A DNA stretch of 5,705 nt from Treponema sp. (GCA_031288815.1 JAITQR010000247.1:1-5705), one strand, 5' to 3'. Positions 1 through 5,705 are shown, counted from the stretch's first letter. The notes: generated by a model not told the origin, from the sequence alone. Translations and numbers: made by a program.

Positions 1-926
1 ATAAGGACGACCCCGAAGTTTTCACCGTTTTCCGCCCGCCTGACTACCGAGGCGCAGATATGGTCAACCACCTGCTTCAGGGAAAGCCCCTTGGCTTCCA
101 CTTCTTCCGAGATAAGGCAGATGTTGGGCTGGGTCTGGAGGGCGCACTCCAGGGCAATGTGGCTGGCGGCCCGGCCCATGAGTTTAATAAAGTGCCAGTA
201 TTTTTTCGCGCTGTTGGCGTCCCGGCAGATGTTGCCGATAAGTTCGCTGTAGGTCTTGCAGGCCGTGTCAAAGCCGAAAGACGCTTCGATGTACTCGTTT
301 TTCAAATCCCCGTCAATGGTTTTCGGGCAGCCGATTATCTGTATCCGCGAGCCCTGGGCAAGGAAATATTCGGCCAGCAGGGCGGCGTTGGTGTTGGAGT
401 CGTCACCGCCGATAATCACTATCGCGTTGAGCCCCAGATCAACGGCGCTTTGCAGAGAGGCGGCGAACTGTTCCGGGCTCTCTATCTTGGTACGGCCCGA
501 ACCGATCATGTCGAAACCTCCGGTGTTCCGGTAGCCGTCCATGAAGGGGGAAGTAATCTCAACATGTTTGTTTTCGATGAGCCCGCTGGGGCCGCCGAGA
601 AAACCGTAGAGTTTCGATTCGGGATTGCCTTTTTTAAGACCGTCGAAGAGCCCGGCGATTACGTTATGCCCACCCGGCGCCTGGCCGCCCGAGAGGATCA
701 CCCCCACATTCAAGGTGCGTTTAATATCTTTAAGACCGCCCGGCACAAAGGCGGCGATTGGTTTACCGTAGGTGTTTTTAAAAAGCTCTTTCAGATCCTG
801 CTGATCCGCCACTGATTCTGTCGGCGAACCGAATTCGATTCCGATACCGGCAATATCCCGGCTCAGGCTGGCGGGAAGTTTTGGCTGGTAAGCGTAACGA
901 GCTTTCTGTAAAGCTGATATATCCAT
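1..926 (-). CDS. pfp: Pyrophosphate-dependent 6-phosphofructokinase (long clade), 5' part, cut by window edge
   Basis: Cytoplasmic glycolytic enzyme predicted to phosphorylate fructose 6-phosphate to fructose 1,6-bisphosphate reversibly, using PPi instead of ATP. The reading frame is open from the ATG at 926 to the window edge (308 codons); the long-clade family is about 550 residues, so a little over half is present. Seen: a glycine-rich phosphate-binding loop GGQAPGGHN (residues 80-88), GGDDSNT (173-179), PKTIDGD (201-207, with the catalytic TIDGD), and a substrate-binding MGR (250-252). The Asp in GGDD and the Lys in PKTIDGD are the established markers of PPi rather than ATP use. The start is supported by AAGGAG at 933-938, six bases upstream. 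A candidate promoter lies just before it. The family call is firm; PPi use is inferred from the signature residues. Confidence 0.95.
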   Translation of the reverse strand, partial: MDISALQKARYAYQPKLPASLSRDIAGIGIEFGSPTESVADQQDLKELFKNTYGKPIAAFVPGGLKDIKRTLNVGVILSGGQAPGGHNVIAGLFDGLKKGNPESKLYGFLGGPSGLIENKHVEITSPFMDGYRNTGGFDMIGSGRTKIESPEQFAASLQSAVDLGLNAIVIIGGDDSNTNAALLAEYFLAQGSRIQIIGCPKTIDGDLKNEYIEASFGFDTACKTYSELIGNICRDANSAKKYWHFIKLMGRAASHIALECALQTQPNICLISEEVEAKGLSLKQVVDHICASVVRRAENGENFGVVL

Positions 927-946
927 TCTTGTCTCCTTGCGATCGC

Positions 947-976
947 ATAATACCCAAAAAGAAGCGGCTTACACAA
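947..976 (-). promoter_or_regulatory. Candidate sigma70-type promoter of the phosphofructokinase gene
   Basis: On the minus strand, TTGTGT (971-976) and TATTAT (947-952) are separated by 18 bases. The -10 box matches TATAAT at 5 of 6 positions; the -35 box matches TTGACA at only 3 of 6. Transcription would start near position 940, leaving a leader of about 14 bases that barely includes the ribosome binding site. One copy of the AAGCSGCTT element (962-970) lies inside the spacer. This is a pattern match only. Confidence 0.4.
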
Positions 977-1072
977 GCTTGCGCGCTGTCTCGTCAAAAA
1001 TCTAACCCAAGCGGCTTGCGCGCTGCCTCAGGTTAATCCCGCCCTGGCGAGGCGCGCCTAAAAAGCGGCTTA
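962..1072. repeat. Cluster of short degenerate repeats between the UMP kinase and phosphofructokinase genes
   Basis: The odd palindrome AAGCGGCTT occurs three times on the + strand, at 962-970, 1009-1017 and 1063-1071. The last copy runs into the UMP kinase stop codon. A second element, GCTTGCGCGCTGYCTC, occurs twice (977-992 and 1014-1029) with one mismatch. Together these give two tandem degenerate units of about 35 bases, each ending in a TAAYCC-like stretch. The same 143-bp gap contains the palindrome GGCGCGCC at 1051-1058. No clear rho-independent terminator was found for the UMP kinase gene here. The function is unknown: the repeats may be operator-like, a dispersed intergenic repeat, or remnants of local duplication. 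Confidence 0.6.
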
Positions 1073-1753
1073 ACCGATTCGGGTTCCCAGGAATTCTCCG
1101 CCCTTGAGAATATTTTCCAGGTTCCGCAGATCTTTTCCCGCCGCGCAGATTACTTTAAGCCCGATTTCTTCCGCCCGGCGGCTTGCCACCGGATCAAAGG
1201 GCACGTTTTTACCGGGAACCCATTCATCCCCCACCATGGCCCGGAAATCGGCCCAGGAAATGGAGTCGATAGGCTTGGCCTCGGGATTTTTCCGGGGATC
1301 GTCGGTGTAGACCCGATCGATATTGGAGAGGTTTATCACCAGGGAAGCCTGGAAACGCTCGGCCAGGATTACCGCGTCGTAGTCCGATGAGAAACCCGGC
1401 TTCCAGCCGGCGGCCACTAGTACCCTGCCCGTCAGGGGGCCCGCCCGGGTCGGATCGGTTACCAGTTCCTGGCCGCACCACTCCCCCATAAGCGCCTTTA
1501 CCAGTTGGGCGTTGAGCCGGGTGGCCATTACGCCTATCCAGTCGGCCTCCTCATCGGACGGTTCGGATACCAGGTTCCGGTAGGCCTTCTGCCAGGCCCG
1601 GGCGGGGCCGCCGCCGCCTACCACAAAGATAAAGCGCCGTTTCTCGTCTTCCCTGAGCAGCCGGCCCACCAGGGCCACCAGATCCCTTAAATAAGCCTCG
1701 TCCACCCCGTCCGGGGCCACGATGGAACCCCCCAGCGACATTACTACAATCAT
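1070..1753 (-). CDS. pyrH: UMP kinase, archaeal/spirochaetal type (amino acid kinase family)
   Basis: Predicted cytoplasmic enzyme that phosphorylates UMP to UDP with ATP in pyrimidine nucleotide synthesis. Its 227 residues match the compact archaeal-type family. Seen: an N-terminal SLGGSI loop (6-11) where the standard bacterial enzyme has a K-L-S-G-E type motif; the glycine-rich VVGGGGPAR (44-52); a TRLNAQ segment (78-83); NLSNIDRVYTDDPRKNPEAK (141-160), the nucleotide-binding signature of the family; and FDPVASRRAEE (186-196). The start is the ATG at 1753, with GGGGGAG at 1759-1765, five bases upstream. The gap to the upstream lipoprotein gene is 74 bp with no convincing promoter, so it may be read through from the sigma-factor operon. 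A related amino acid kinase role cannot be excluded, but the archaeal/spirochaete UMP kinase subfamily fits best. Confidence 0.85.
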   Translation of the reverse strand: MIVVMSLGGSIVAPDGVDEAYLRDLVALVGRLLREDEKRRFIFVVGGGGPARAWQKAYRNLVSEPSDEEADWIGVMATRLNAQLVKALMGEWCGQELVTDPTRAGPLTGRVLVAAGWKPGFSSDYDAVILAERFQASLVINLSNIDRVYTDDPRKNPEAKPIDSISWADFRAMVGDEWVPGKNVPFDPVASRRAEEIGLKVICAAGKDLRNLENILKGGEFLGTRIG

Positions 1754-1781
1754 TTCCGCTCCCCCTGGTTATAAAATCGGC

Positions 1782-1801
1782 CCGATAGCGAAGCCGCTCG
1801 G
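1782..1801 (-). terminator. Possible weak hairpin terminator or attenuator after the lipoprotein gene
   Basis: The minus strand can fold as CCG-AGCG, loop GCTT, CGCT-(AT)-CGG: seven base pairs with a 2-base bulge. The run TTTTAT follows about six bases later (1771-1776). The bulge and the gap before the short T-run make it a poor match to a rho-independent terminator. It sits between the lipoprotein and UMP kinase genes and could give partial termination. Confidence 0.25.
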
Positions 1802-1827
1802 AGACTGAAGTTTCCGAAGGGCCCAAG

Positions 1828-3492
1828 CTACTGGGCGTATACCCCGGTTATCGTAATATCCCCCCAAAGAGAGGAATAAGCTTCCAGTCCCCCCACCGCT
1901 TCCTCCCAGAGGTTCTGCAGGGCAAACTCCCGGTTCCGAATCGCGGTCCTGCCCCGGGGATCCATTTGGGACAAGCTGGTCTGGCCCCGGGAAAAAGTTA
2001 TCCGGCTGCTGTCCAGGTTGCCAAAGTACCAGGTGCCGTGATCCTCCCGCAAGTGAAAGGCCTCGGGAGCCGCCCCCGCCCCCAAAGCCGGATCCAGGGG
2101 AACCCAGCCGAAGTCCTCAATCCAGAATTCGGCCCAGTAGTGGCGGCTTGTCCGCCGGTTACGGTTTATCAGTACCCCCGCGGAGGGAAGGGAAGGAATC
2201 CCCGCCGCCCGGGCCAGGGTACAGAAGAAGAGGGCGGCCATGTAAGAATCGGCCTGTTTCCGCTCAAGGGCTTCGATAACGCCTCCGGAAAGGGGGTTTG
2301 GGCCGATAGTAAGCTCCCGGATGAGCCACTCGTAGATCCGCCGGGCCTTGACATGGGGGTTCCGCTCCCGGCCGGTAATGGCGGCGGCCAGGCTTGTTAT
2401 CCGGGGATCGTCCGCCGGGAGAAGGGGAGAGGGGGCGGTATAGACCGCCATGCGGGAACCGCTTTCCTTTACCGACTGGACCAGGATCGCTGTTTCCTGG
2501 GCATACACCTCTACCAGCCAGCTTTGGTTTATGCTTACCGTTGAACCGGAGGCAAGGTTGTTCAACTTGAACAGGGCCGTACCCCGGTAATTCTCCACAA
2601 AAGGTTCCGGGCTGCGGGAAAGTATTTCCATCTTCCGCTGGGCCGAGGAGAGGGCCGGATTGGGCGTCCAGAGGTACAGGGTATTAGGCTCCGTCACATC
2701 ACGGGTACGGATATCCACCGGATAGCCAACCGTGTAGATACGTTTATCCCGAAAGATCTTGGTTCCCGGTTTTCCCGATATTTCAAAGTAGAAGGGCCGG
2801 GACCTGCCCCTGGGGGTTTTGACCTCAATATTGCCGCTTATCGCGCCGTCGGGAACCCTGACCCGGATTTCCCGTTCGCTCCAGAACTCGTAACCCAGTT
2901 CGGCATCGGATACTTCCACCATTTCCGGGCTCCGCTCTTCCTCGGGCGCCCCGGGGACCGGCTCGGCGTTCCAGGAGAAAAGTACCGCGCTTTGATCCCT
3001 AAAGCTGCCGAAGCCACCGCCGGAGATGGTAACCAGACCGCCAACGGGTCCCGCCTGGGGGCTTACCGACACGATCCGGGGGCCTGTGCCCACATCTTCC
3101 CCCCGCACCAAGGCCGGCATGGTTTCCCGGTTGGAAAAGAGTATGGCGTTGCTCCGGCCCTTCTCCCGGTGGACCCGGACAAGACCCGAGTCCCCGAATT
3201 CGGGGATCTTTATCTGTATCTCCCCGTCGCCCCAGCGAAGGTAGGAGGAATTGGTGGGAGGGACGCCGGCTATGGTAACGTACGATTCGTTCCGTTCTTC
3301 ACCAAAATACTTTCCCCGGATGGTAAGCACGTCCCCTGTCATGCCTATTTGGGGGTTTATGGAGCTTATCTCCGGAAGCCTTTCCTGACACGATCCGAAC
3401 AGGAAGGGGAAAAAAAGCGCCCCCACAACTACCATTATGCCGGGAAATTGTAAAAAAAAACTCCGGGGAAACACTCCGAGCGGCGGACTCAT
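1828..3492 (-). CDS. Lipoprotein with two IPT/TIG-like domains and a transglutaminase-like domain
   Basis: Predicted envelope lipoprotein of 554 residues; no specific gene name recognised. A signal peptide with R10 and a hydrophobic core (about 12-33) ends in LFGSC, with Cys35 as the lipidation site. This is a relaxed lipobox of the spirochaete kind. Two Ig-like IPT/TIG domains follow, about 40-120 and 137-239, each beginning with a PxIxSxxPQxG-like stretch. A beta-rich segment (240-352) leads to the transglutaminase-like region (about 360-472). There RAAGIPS (428-434), H451 in RHYWAEFW and D467 in WVPLDPA match the family. Ser416 (codon TCT) occupies the position where the catalytic Cys is expected, so ordinary Cys-protease or transglutaminase activity is doubtful. 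The start ATG overlaps the stop of the preceding gene (ATGA). GGGGGAG lies 14 bases upstream, longer than usual, suggesting translational coupling. The later M20 would lose the charged n-region. Confidence 0.85.
   Translation of the reverse strand: MSPPLGVFPRSFFLQFPGIMVVVGALFFPFLFGSCQERLPEISSINPQIGMTGDVLTIRGKYFGEERNESYVTIAGVPPTNSSYLRWGDGEIQIKIPEFGDSGLVRVHREKGRSNAILFSNRETMPALVRGEDVGTGPRIVSVSPQAGPVGGLVTISGGGFGSFRDQSAVLFSWNAEPVPGAPEEERSPEMVEVSDAELGYEFWSEREIRVRVPDGAISGNIEVKTPRGRSRPFYFEISGKPGTKIFRDKRIYTVGYPVDIRTRDVTEPNTLYLWTPNPALSSAQRKMEILSRSPEPFVENYRGTALFKLNNLASGSTVSINQSWLVEVYAQETAILVQSVKESGSRMAVYTAPSPLLPADDPRITSLAAAITGRERNPHVKARRIYEWLIRELTIGPNPLSGGVIEALERKQADSYMAALFFCTLARAAGIPSLPSAGVLINRNRRTSRHYWAEFWIEDFGWVPLDPALGAGAAPEAFHLREDHGTWYFGNLDSSRITFSRGQTSLSQMDPRGRTAIRNREFALQNLWEEAVGGLEAYSSLWGDITITGVYAQ
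3452..3460. repeat. Nine-base A/T homopolymer inside the lipoprotein signal-peptide codons
   Basis: Nine A on the + strand, read as nine T in the coding strand, span codons 11-14 (Ser-Phe-Phe-Leu) of the lipoprotein gene. It is the longest homopolymer noticed in the window. A one-base change in length would shift the reading frame before the lipidation Cys. Confidence 0.9.
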
Positions 3493-4034
3493 CTGGAACT
3501 TTCGTTCTCCCCCTTTTTCCCGGCGGCTTCGCCGGCCCTGAGACCGTCCTCTTTCTTGTAGGGCAGCAGTTCCAGTTGAATTTCGATGCGGGCTTCCTCC
3601 GGCTTGGTAACCGAACCCAGGGGATAAAAGTAAACCTGCTCCCCGAATTCCATGGGGATGGTTTGCAGGGTGGTTTGGTACCGCATGCCTTCGCCGGGGA
3701 TCTCTATCCAGATCTGACCCTGGGCTACCAGCACATTCCTCCCCTTGTGCCCAAAGAAGGGGGTAAACTGAACCGCCACCACCAAATTGGAGCCCACCAG
3801 CTTGATGCCCACCGGCCGTCCCGGAATGGTTACCCGGGAATTGACGGAATTGAAGATCTCCCGCCGGTTGTTTTCGATAACCCGGGAGATGATGTTGATC
3901 ACCACCGCCTGCTCCTTGAAGGCGGGGAGCATCTCCGCCAATGAAGATTCCTGGGCGCTCAACCAGGCGCCGGCGGCCAAAAGAAAAGCGCCTCCGATAA
4001 AACCAATACGAAAAACGCGGGGCAGGGGGATCAT
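3489..4034 (-). CDS. Exported protein of unknown function in the sigma/anti-sigma operon
   Basis: I do not recognise this 181-residue protein as a named family. It begins with a typical signal peptide: R6 and R9, hydrophobic core 10-25, and likely signal peptidase I cleavage after LSA (residue 27). The mature part has a short helical start (about 29-62), then mainly predicted beta strands (about 65-158), including VGIKLVGSNLVVAVQF and GQIWIEIPGEG. It ends in a highly charged tail rich in Lys, Glu and Gly (159-181). No lipobox Cys and no second membrane segment are visible, so it is probably periplasmic. Its ATG overlaps the anti-sigma stop (ATGA), and its own stop overlaps the lipoprotein start in the same way. 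GGGAG lies 12 bases before the ATG. Position suggests a role in envelope sensing or response; this is inference from context only. Confidence 0.8.
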   Translation of the reverse strand: MIPLPRVFRIGFIGGAFLLAAGAWLSAQESSLAEMLPAFKEQAVVINIISRVIENNRREIFNSVNSRVTIPGRPVGIKLVGSNLVVAVQFTPFFGHKGRNVLVAQGQIWIEIPGEGMRYQTTLQTIPMEFGEQVYFYPLGSVTKPEEARIEIQLELLPYKKEDGLRAGEAAGKKGENESSR

Positions 4035-4606
4035 CGCTGGGACTTGCTCCCGTAATCGGCCTTGATGATCATGGGCTCTCCGGCGTTCATGAATTTCCTG
4101 CTTTCCGGCAGGCGGATGATCATGATGTCGCCGTTGTCCGTACTTTCCAGATACCGCAATACGCTGTTCATATCCGAAACAGGAACAATATCTTCGACGT
4201 TCATGTCTATTCCGGCGAACACCGGCGATTCACCAATCGAAGGGATTCCCGGCTGTTTTACCAGGATCGTGGTAAAGACAATGGCCAGTACCGCCGCGGC
4301 CGCGGCCAGGGCCGCGGTAAAGGGCAGGGGGACCTTCCGCCGCCATATACTTGCCGGAACCGGCTTCCACTGGAAAACCCGGCGTCCGGCGGCCTGTCCC
4401 GTCAGCGCGTCAAGCCGTTCCCAGACCCGATCCCGCGCCTCCCCAACATCCGGCAGCTCCTCCAGGCGGACCGACAGTTTCCGCCAGGCGTCCAGGGTTT
4501 CCCGGCACCGGGAGCAGGAAGCCAGGTGGCGTTCCATTTTTTCCTTCCAGGGGGAAGGAAGTTCCCCGTCCAAATAAACCGAAAGAAGTTGACGATCAGG
4601 GCACAT
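4031..4606 (-). CDS. Membrane-anchored anti-sigma factor with ZAS zinc finger
   Basis: Predicted inner-membrane protein that binds and inhibits the ECF sigma factor encoded just upstream. Counted from the ATG at 4606 it has 191 residues. Seen: an N-terminal zinc-binding anti-sigma motif with C2 and H27-x3-C31-x2-C34 (zf-HC2 type); a charged linker; one membrane segment at about 95-117, Ala-rich then Val/Ile-rich; and an outer domain of about 74 residues with no recognised fold. The ATG at 4606 is chosen because AAGGA lies eight bases upstream and the family usually starts close to its first zinc ligand. In-frame alternatives are ATG at 4615 and TTG at 4624. The gene overlaps the sigma gene by 11 bp. 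Release of the sigma factor, by proteolysis or by zinc or redox change, is family knowledge and not visible here. Confidence 0.9.
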   Translation of the reverse strand: MCPDRQLLSVYLDGELPSPWKEKMERHLASCSRCRETLDAWRKLSVRLEELPDVGEARDRVWERLDALTGQAAGRRVFQWKPVPASIWRRKVPLPFTAALAAAAAVLAIVFTTILVKQPGIPSIGESPVFAGIDMNVEDIVPVSDMNSVLRYLESTDNGDIMIIRLPESRKFMNAGEPMIIKADYGSKSQR

Positions 4607-5168
4607 GTGTACCATCCTTGCCAAAACGAGAGGCTAACGATTTATCTTCCGTTCCCAAGAGGAGGGCCAGCCGTTCCCGGGCCCGGAATACCCGGACTTT
4701 AACATTTCCTTCGCTAATGCCTAAGGCGCGTCCTATTTCTTTATAATTCATTTCGCCATACTCTTTTAGTATCAGCACGATCCGCAGGTTATCAGGGAGC
4801 TTGTTCAGGGCTTCCTGTATTTCCTCCCGGGTCTCCTGCTTAATGAGGTTCCCTTCCCCGTTCTCAACGGCCCGCACATCCTCCCGAAAAGCCCGCTGGT
4901 AAGCCTTCCGTTCCCGCTCTTTCCGTTTAGCGTAGTTGAGCGCCGCGTTTTTTACCACCCGGATAAGCCAGTACTTGGCCTCTTCCGGATTTGGAAACAC
5001 CATGTTTTTTTCATAGAGACGGAAAAAGGCCTCCTGACAAAGATCCTCCGCCGCTTCCTTGCCGCCCGCTATACGGTACGCAACCCGGAACAGGATGGGG
5101 AACGCGGTATTGTATAGTTTGCGAAAATCGGGGCTTTCCACCCTGGTTTTCTCCGTATCTCCATCCAT
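4596..5168 (-). CDS. ECF (sigma-24 / RpoE-like) RNA polymerase sigma factor
   Basis: Predicted alternative sigma factor of 190 residues, normal for the ECF group, that directs RNA polymerase to a small regulon. Seen: region 2 at about 14-78, with the DLCQEAF core-binding motif (42-48) and a KYWLIRVVKNAALNYAKR promoter-melting helix (65-82); a charged linker; and region 4 at about 116-170, including LNKLPDNLRIVLILKEYG and a helix-turn-helix ending in ISEGNVKVRVFRARERL. Regions 1 and 3 are absent, as expected. The ATG at 5168 is preferred. An in-frame TTG at 5174 is possible and is better spaced from the AAGGG at 5186-5190 (about 12 versus 18 bases). The gene follows cysS after 27 bases and overlaps the anti-sigma gene. 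No clear ECF autoregulatory promoter was found in the short gap; one could lie within cysS or upstream. Confidence 0.93.
   Translation of the reverse strand: MDGDTEKTRVESPDFRKLYNTAFPILFRVAYRIAGGKEAAEDLCQEAFFRLYEKNMVFPNPEEAKYWLIRVVKNAALNYAKRKERERKAYQRAFREDVRAVENGEGNLIKQETREEIQEALNKLPDNLRIVLILKEYGEMNYKEIGRALGISEGNVKVRVFRARERLALLLGTEDKSLASRFGKDGTHVP
4615..4619 (-). promoter_or_regulatory. Ribosome binding site deciding the anti-sigma start
   Basis: AAGGA on the minus strand, eight bases before the ATG at 4606 and inside the last codons of the sigma gene. It lies too close to the ATG at 4615 to serve it, which favours the 4606 start. Confidence 0.6.
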
Positions 5169-5171
5169 ACT

Positions 5172-5195
5172 CAAAACAAAGCATGCCCTTGTTTG
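5172..5195. promoter_or_regulatory. Imperfect inverted repeat between cysS and the sigma factor gene
   Basis: CAAAACAAAG (5172-5181) and CTTGTTTG (5188-5195) can pair over eight positions with two single-base bulges around a CATGCC loop; GCATGC at the centre is itself palindromic. On the sigma mRNA this hairpin would include the only Shine-Dalgarno-like sequence (AAGGG) and the alternative TTG start. It is AT-rich, so weak as RNA. It could equally be a protein-binding dyad or chance. Confidence 0.3.
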
Positions 5196-5705
5196 TTACA
5201 CCGGACGCCAGACTGTGCCCGAGGGAGTGTCTTCCAGGATAACGCCCCGATCTTTAAGAGCCTGCCGGATACTATCCGCCTCAGTGTAATTTTTTGCCTT
5301 CTTCGCCTCCGCCCGACGGGCAATAAGTTTTTCGACTTCCTCCGCCAGGGCCGGGTCTCCGGCTCTGTCCGTTCCGGCTTTGTCCAGGCTCTCCGCCAGG
5401 GAAAGGCCCAATACCCCATCCATATCCAGGGCTCCGGCCAGGGCTTCCCCCGGGCTCAGTTCCCCGTCCCGGATAAGCCCCCAGAGTTCCGCCAGGGCCC
5501 GGGGGGTGGAGAGATCCTCCTCCAGGGCCTTGTCGAAGGCGGCCAGGTGTCTTCCGGCCTTTTCCGAACAGGCGGAAACTCCGGCCCCCTTCGCGGTCCC
5601 GGATTCCGCCGGCTTTGGCCCGGGTTCCGCCCTCAGGGCCGCGACCGTTTCTTTTCCCGCCTTTTCCGCCAGACGGCGTATCTGGTCCAGGAGGGATCGC
5701 CGGGC
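5196..5705 (-). CDS. cysS: Cysteinyl-tRNA synthetase, C-terminal 169 residues, cut by window edge
   Basis: Cytoplasmic class I aminoacyl-tRNA synthetase that charges tRNA-Cys with cysteine. Only the C-terminal part is present, and the frame is open from the window edge to the TAA at 5196-5198. Seen: the anticodon-binding DALR-type helical domain with FDKALEEDLSTPRALAELW, followed by the family's C-terminal signature, AKNYTEADSIRQALKDRGV and then LEDTPSGTVWRP, almost at the end. The catalytic domain with HIGH and KMSKS motifs would lie outside the window. Between the first helix and the FDKALEEDL helix there is a low-complexity Ala/Gly/Pro/Lys stretch that looks like a loose linker or insertion. 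An ATG at 5423 in the same frame is internal, not a gene start. Confidence 0.95.
   Translation of the reverse strand, partial: ARRSLLDQIRRLAEKAGKETVAALRAEPGPKPAESGTAKGAGVSACSEKAGRHLAAFDKALEEDLSTPRALAELWGLIRDGELSPGEALAGALDMDGVLGLSLAESLDKAGTDRAGDPALAEEVEKLIARRAEAKKAKNYTEADSIRQALKDRGVILEDTPSGTVWRPV

Noticed and set aside
60..815. A 251-codon open frame on the + strand
   Set aside because: It lies wholly opposite the phosphofructokinase gene, whose minus-strand frame has clear family motifs. The + frame has no recognisable domains and is a shadow of GC-rich codon use.
939..946. GCGATCGC, identical to the highly iterated palindrome of cyanobacteria
   Set aside because: A single copy in this window; an 8-bp palindrome by itself is not evidence of that repeat family.
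1771..1776. TATAAC-like -10 box for the UMP kinase gene
   Set aside because: No acceptable -35 box at 16-18 bases upstream; likely part of an AT-rich stretch only.
1776..1786. ATCGGCCCGAT palindrome upstream of the UMP kinase gene
   Set aside because: A one-base centre cannot form an RNA hairpin loop without losing most of the stem; too short to claim as an operator.
1966..2544. A 192-codon open frame on the + strand
   Set aside because: It is antisense to the transglutaminase-like part of the lipoprotein, low in recognisable features and rich in Gly, Pro and Arg as expected for a shadow frame.
4062..4577. A 171-codon + strand frame (and an overlapping one at 4351-4746)
   Set aside because: Both are antisense to the anti-sigma and sigma genes; Ser/Arg/Pro-rich translations without family motifs.
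5196..5423. Separate small gene of 75 codons starting at the ATG at 5423
   Set aside because: The same frame continues open to the window edge with further cysteinyl-tRNA synthetase sequence, so this ATG is internal to cysS.

Overview
The window is a compact, GC-rich bacterial chromosome segment. All seven recognisable genes lie on the minus strand and are read from high to low coordinates. The content points to a spirochaete, most likely a Treponema relative. It has a pyrophosphate-dependent phosphofructokinase of the long clade, a UMP kinase of the archaeal/spirochaetal type rather than the usual bacterial type, a lipoprotein with a relaxed spirochaete-like lipobox, and a cysteinyl-tRNA synthetase gene directly followed by an ECF sigma factor gene. 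From memory, that last order also occurs in Treponema pallidum. The species cannot be named from the sequence alone.

Layout in transcription order (right to left): the 3' part of cysS (5196-5705, cut by the window edge); an ECF sigma factor (4596-5168); a zinc-finger membrane anti-sigma factor (4031-4606); a small exported protein of unknown function (3489-4034); a lipoprotein with two IPT/TIG-like domains and a transglutaminase-like domain (1828-3492); an archaeal-type UMP kinase (1070-1753); and the 5' part of a PPi-dependent phosphofructokinase (1-926, cut by the window edge).

The sigma factor, anti-sigma factor, exported protein and lipoprotein genes are tightly packed: successive genes overlap by 11, 4 and 4 bp. 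They look like one translationally coupled cell-envelope regulatory module. The cytoplasmic zinc finger of the anti-sigma factor would hold the sigma factor, its outer part would sense the envelope, and the last two genes would make envelope proteins. The transglutaminase-like domain keeps the expected His and Asp but has Ser where the catalytic Cys is expected, so it may not be a conventional enzyme.

The two metabolic genes at the left (pyrimidine nucleotide synthesis and glycolysis) are separated from this module by a 74-bp gap and from each other by a 143-bp gap. The longer gap holds a candidate promoter for the phosphofructokinase gene and several short degenerate repeats. No RNA genes, mobile elements, CRISPR arrays or origins were seen.
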